Virus record (IMG/VR): IMGVR_UViG_3300036851_000110
Span: 1-31,657 of that record
Length of the DNA: 31,657 nt
DNA from: a virus
Strand: one strand, 5' to 3'
The notes beneath the pieces are model-generated. The model was not told where the DNA came from and made no database searches. It saw nothing but the letters and a program-made list of their open reading frames with translations. Below are positions 29,326 to 31,657 of the stretch, in pieces. The translations under genes were made by a program, and so were the position numbers. How positions within the stretch are numbered: position 1 is the stretch's first letter; each line of letters begins with the position of its first letter.

Positions 29326-29612
29326 AATCGATTCCACTCCGTACTGAGCAGCCGTTTCGTACGCTAAAGATTATCGAGGCTGTAGCCAGCCAGGGCGCGA
29401 ACGGCATCAAGCTGGACGAGCAAAGGCGCCGCTGCCGCATCCTCGATGCGATAGAGAAGCTGCCGGCAGAGGCCGACACGCTGGTCCTGGAGGATGCCGA
29501 TCACGCCTTCCTGGCTAGGCTCGTCGCCGAGTTCCCGTTCGGCGTCGCGAGCCCCGGCCTGTTGGCGGTCATCGAGGAAGTGATCGCCGCCAAGGAAACG
29601 GCCGCTCCATAA
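29322..29612 (+). CDS. Small protein coupled to the tail spike
   Basis: 96 residues, ATGA overlap with the spike gene. It is mostly helical (RTLKIIEAVASQGANGIKLD, RCRILDAIEKLPAEADTLVL, DHAFLARLVAEFPF). It has no signal peptide or membrane span. A tail-fibre assembly role is suggested only by position, and no family is recognised. It ends the late structural operon. Confidence 0.65.
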   Translation: MKSIPLRTEQPFRTLKIIEAVASQGANGIKLDEQRRRCRILDAIEKLPAEADTLVLEDADHAFLARLVAEFPFGVASPGLLAVIEEVIAAKETAAP

Positions 29613-29689
29613 AATCCGAGGAACGCAAGGGATAGGGACGCCAGCAACCTGGACCCCCGCCGACCTGCCACCCTGGACGAACTGAAAGT

Positions 29690-29817
29690 GCGCCGGCCGA
29701 TCCGCTTCCCAGGGCGGTAGTCTTCGGCCGGCGCTAGTTGCGGCTAGGCACGCTAAGACCTAGCCGGGGCTCAGTAGGCGCGGATGCCGCGCCTGAATCT
29801 CAGTGTCAGCTAGCTGA
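29690..29817. terminator. Three strong palindromes between tail and lysis genes
   Basis: The gap 29613-29897 has no gene. It holds GCGCCGGCCGA (29690-29700) with its exact complement (29724-29734), enclosing CCGC/GCGG; AGGCGCGG-ATG-CCGCGCCT (29776-29794); and the perfect 12-bp palindrome TCAGCTAGCTGA (29806-29817). No T-runs follow. They probably separate the late structural and lysis transcripts or set their relative levels. Confidence 0.5.
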
Positions 29818-29897
29818 TGCGCTCTGTGCGCGCAATGTCTGCACGGACACAAACAACAGAATTCTGATCTGGCGTACACCTAACGAGAGGACGACGC

Positions 29898-30689
29898 ATG
29901 ACGGCGTGGCTAGATCGCCTCGTAGGGTATGAGCGTGCCGGCTTCCGTGAGGTGCCCGGCAAGGCCTCCAACCCCGTAATCCTGAAATGGGCGCACGGTG
30001 CAGGGCATGCATCTTGGGTGACGGACGATGTCACCCCCTGGTGCGGCATCGCCATGGCCGGCGTGCTCGACGAGTGCGGCCTCGGCGCGGCGGTTCCCAA
30101 GGATCCGGCGGCAGCAATCTCATGGATGAATTGCGGCGTGCCTTGCGAGCCTAAGCCGGGCGCTATAGCCGTGTTCCCGCGCACGGGCGGAAACCACGTG
30201 ACCGTCATCAAGTCGATCGAGGGTGACAGGTGGCACTGTGTCGGCGGCAATCAGAGCGACAGCATCTGCACGTCGACATTCGACGGCCGAACGGCGCGCG
30301 GCACGCGCTGGCCGGTGGCAGAGAAGACGCCGGCGGAGATGACGGCAGAGAGCCGCATTGCCGCTGCCGCAGCGCGTCAGAAGCGCGATCAAGCCGTCTC
30401 GGGTGTCTCCGGCGCCAGCATCCCGGCAACGCCAGCGCCTGCCGCTCCTGATGCCGTGCCGGCGCCTATCCCCGGACACTGGCGCCAGTCGGTTGAGAAC
30501 ATGCTGGGTGACTTCGCTTGGTTCAAGCAGGCGGCCGGCGGCGTGATCGACTTCGCCTCGTTCGTCGGCAGCAAGTGGTGGTTCGTGGCAGGCGGCATCG
30601 CCGGCTACTTCCTGCTTCGCTCGCTCTGGGACAGCCACCGAATCCAGCTCTGGCGCACTGAGGATCACAACAACGGACGCACGACATGA
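29898..30689 (+). CDS. Endolysin (TIGR02594/NlpC-P60-like) with C-terminal membrane helix
   Basis: 263 residues from ATG 29898, with GAGAGGA upstream. TPWCGIAMAG gives the catalytic Cys49, GNHVTVI the His100 and CVGGNQSD the Asn118, the triad of the TIGR02594 peptidoglycan hydrolases. Residues 145-195 are an Ala/Pro-rich linker. Residues about 226-243 (KWWFVAGGIAGYFLLRSLW) form a membrane helix. A C-terminal anchor is unusual for an endolysin and may keep it at the membrane until lysis or stand in for a holin; no other obvious holin lies beside it. Confidence 0.85.
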   Translation: MTAWLDRLVGYERAGFREVPGKASNPVILKWAHGAGHASWVTDDVTPWCGIAMAGVLDECGLGAAVPKDPAAAISWMNCGVPCEPKPGAIAVFPRTGGNHVTVIKSIEGDRWHCVGGNQSDSICTSTFDGRTARGTRWPVAEKTPAEMTAESRIAAAAARQKRDQAVSGVSGASIPATPAPAAPDAVPAPIPGHWRQSVENMLGDFAWFKQAAGGVIDFASFVGSKWWFVAGGIAGYFLLRSLWDSHRIQLWRTEDHNNGRTT

Positions 30690-30949
30690 TCGGCATCGTT
30701 GCAGGGTTCGTCTTCGACACGAAGCTAGGAAAAGGTCTGGTCGCCTTCGTCGCCGCGGCGGCGCTGTTCGGCACCTGGCTTTGGCGGCATGACGCGAAGG
30801 TCGAGGCTCGCGTCGAAACCAAGATCATCACCGAGGCAAAGGACGCGGGGAAGAAAGCCAATGCGAAGGCTAGCAAAGCTCACCGTGCTGCTGAGCAGCC
30901 TGGTGCTGCTGACCGGGTGCGGTCCAAGTATTGTGCTGATTGCAACTGA
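30686..30949 (+). CDS. Rz: Inner-membrane spanin (Rz-like)
   Basis: 87 residues, ATGA overlap with the endolysin. One N-terminal membrane span (about 16-33, LVAFVAAAALFGTWLW), then a basic/acidic helical periplasmic part (KVEARVETKIITEAKDAGKK). Size, topology and the lipoprotein gene embedded in another frame in its 3' end identify it as an i-spanin. It disrupts the outer membrane at the end of lysis together with its partner. Confidence 0.8.
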   Translation: MIGIVAGFVFDTKLGKGLVAFVAAAALFGTWLWRHDAKVEARVETKIITEAKDAGKKANAKASKAHRAAEQPGAADRVRSKYCADCN

Positions 30950-31100
30950 CGAGCTGTGCAAGAGCTGGAGGCACCAGCCGACGCACAAGGGCGATAAGCT
31001 CACTGAGAAGACGGCGGCCGGGATCGAGGGTAACAATGAAGCCCGGCCGGCGTGGGGCTGTGCGCCTGGAAAGAACGAAGCCAAGTCGACCGGACCGTAA
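30861..31100 (+). CDS. Rz1: Outer-membrane spanin lipoprotein (Rz1-like), start embedded in Rz
   Basis: 79 residues from ATG 30861, in another reading frame inside the last 89 bases of the i-spanin gene and running 151 bases beyond it. MRRLAKLTVLLSSLVLLTGC is a lipoprotein signal with lipobox LTGC (mature Cys20). The mature part has two further Cys and LTEKTAAGIEGNNEAR. The overlapping Rz/Rz1 arrangement is classical. A longer frame from 30789 would hide the signal peptide and is rejected. Confidence 0.82.
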   Translation: MRRLAKLTVLLSSLVLLTGCGPSIVLIATDELCKSWRHQPTHKGDKLTEKTAAGIEGNNEARPAWGCAPGKNEAKSTGP

Positions 31101-31123
31101 CTTTTAGCTGTGTGTTACGGTCC
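31092..31123. terminator. Hairpin between convergent genes containing 22-bp palindrome copy 4
   Basis: GGACCGTAAC (31092-31101) and GTTACGGTCC (31114-31123) form perfect 10-bp arms around a 12-nt loop with central AGCT. The inner 31097-31118 is the fourth GTAAC-N3-TAGCT-N4-GTTAC. It overlaps the Rz1 stop and abuts the stop of the opposing gene, so it may act as a two-way terminator as well as, or instead of, a binding site. Confidence 0.6.
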
Positions 31124-31350
31124 TAGTCGCGGTCTGCGACTTCGGCCTCGATCTGGGCTTTCTCGACCTTCTCGCCTAGGCGACGCACCAGCGTGTCCAT
31201 CGCGGACATGGCGTTGTAGGTGTAGCTGTTGCCGACGTACTGGTAAGCAAGCTCTGCCTCGTGCAGGGCTTCCTTTGCCAGCTTCTCCAGGCTCTTGTAA
31301 TGCGCGACCTTCGTGTCGCGTCGAGTGGCCTCTGCTGCATCGATGCCCAT
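31123..31350 (-). CDS. Small helical protein of unknown function
   Basis: 75 residues from ATG 31350-31348; the ribosome binding site GGAGAG overlaps the stop of the upstream gene. The sequence (VAHYKSLEKLAKEALHEAEL, DTLVRRLGEKVEKAQIEAEV) is amphipathic and coiled-coil-like. It is the last gene of the minus-strand partition operon and converges on the spanin genes. No family recognised. Confidence 0.6.
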   Translation of the reverse strand: MGIDAAEATRRDTKVAHYKSLEKLAKEALHEAELAYQYVGNSYTYNAMSAMDTLVRRLGEKVEKAQIEAEVADRD

Positions 31351-31359
31351 GGTGCTCTC

Positions 31360-31512
31360 CTAGCTCTTATCGTCTTTCATCTTGTCGCGGAATTTCTTGT
31401 CGAGGTCTTTGACATCGCGCTCAAGGCGCTTCTCTTCGACAGCCTTGTCGATCCGCTCGCGTCGCTCTTGAACCTCGCGGCGAGCCTTATCATCCTCCGT
31501 CTGCCTTGCCAT
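31360..31512 (-). CDS. 50-residue charged coiled-coil protein (complete copy)
   Basis: ATG 31512-31510, stop TAG 31362-31360. The product MARQTEDDKARREVQERRER, IDKAVEEKRLERDVKDLDKK, FRDKMKDDKS is almost entirely charged and helical. The ribosome binding site GGAG lies in a hairpin loop (see 107-133). The 5' part of this gene recurs at 1-105 because the window overlaps itself. Confidence 0.55.
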   Translation of the reverse strand: MARQTEDDKARREVQERRERIDKAVEEKRLERDVKDLDKKFRDKMKDDKS

Positions 31513-31657
31513 GAGCGGTCACTCCGTTTAGATGACCGCTATGTTGTATCACCACTGGTCAATTAGTCCACCGGCACGCCGGCATGCGGCAGGTGCACGC
31601 GTCTCTTGCGCCGCAGTGGGGGCAGTCTCCGATCAGAGCGGAGACCTGCAGCGCCAG
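31408..31657. repeat. Terminal direct repeat, right copy
   Basis: Same 250 bases as 1-250 apart from A at 31530. Contains the 5' part of the gene at 31360-31512 and the 3' end of the gene whose full copy is 152-451. Confidence 0.95.
31559..31657 (-). CDS. Cys-rich small protein (3' part, cut by window edge)
   Basis: Second sight of the 3' end of the gene at 152-451, starting inside it because the window overlaps itself. It encodes the C-terminal Cys-rich motif. Not a separate gene. Confidence 0.6.
   Translation of the reverse strand: MALQVSALIGDCPHCGARDACTCRMPACRWTN

Noticed and set aside
1-31657. tRNA genes
   Set aside because: No cloverleaf with a GTTCRA-type T-loop and matching acceptor arms was found by eye; a program such as tRNAscan-SE would settle it.

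Overview
The window is one complete copy of a circular element. Its last 250 bases (31408-31657) repeat its first 250 with a single mismatch, so the unit is 31,407 bp. It is GC-rich. It carries a full siphovirus-type head, tail and lysis gene set together with a plasmid maintenance region: a small ParA-type ATPase, a ribbon-helix-helix (RHH) partner, a repeat array that looks like a centromere, and a winged-helix replication-initiator-like protein. I see no integrase. The best reading is a phage-plasmid, or the circularly permuted genome of a temperate phage that persists as a plasmid. The host is probably an alphaproteobacterium. This is inference from the style of the Rep-like protein, the gene-transfer-agent-like tail chaperone, the lipoprotein spanin and the overall composition.

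Layout. (1) Minus strand, 3328 down to 1 and on across the junction to 31123: an RHH regulator, a CCTAGG repeat array, parA, an RHH partner, a four-helix membrane protein with a DNA-binding-like tail, and five small genes, nearly all translationally coupled. (2) 3329-3617: divergent control region with operator-like inverted repeats and a candidate antisense RNA, followed by the rep-like gene (3618-4190). (3) 4191-5383: 1.2 kb without a credible gene but dense in nested hairpins; a large structured RNA and/or the origin is likely. (4) 5314-7538: a SprT-like metalloprotease, two small genes, and a TopoVI-A/Spo11-like protein with both a catalytic-Tyr motif and a TOPRIM motif. (5) 7540-8098: a divergent RHH regulator and a small unknown. 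(6) 8270-9659: a strong promoter, a 250-nt structured leader, an HNH-AP2 endonuclease and a NusG-like antiterminator candidate. (7) 9796-29612: the late operon, with an HNH nuclease, terminases, protease, capsid, portal, connectors, tail tube, a frameshifted tail chaperone, tape measure, tail tip and tail spike. (8) 29898-31100: endolysin and an overlapping i-spanin/o-spanin pair.

How the parts may work together. The rep and par regions keep the circle as a plasmid. The NusG-like protein may allow polymerase to read through the roughly 20 kb late operon. Three coupled genes (MptE/DUF115-like, methyltransferase, glycosyltransferase-like) interrupt the head-tail connector genes and may modify the virion or the host surface. 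The most unusual unit is the SprT-like protease next to a Spo11/TopoVI-A-like protein. One enzyme is of a type that would make protein-DNA crosslinks and the other of a type that removes them. A 22-bp palindrome occurs four times, once exactly over the promoter of this module.
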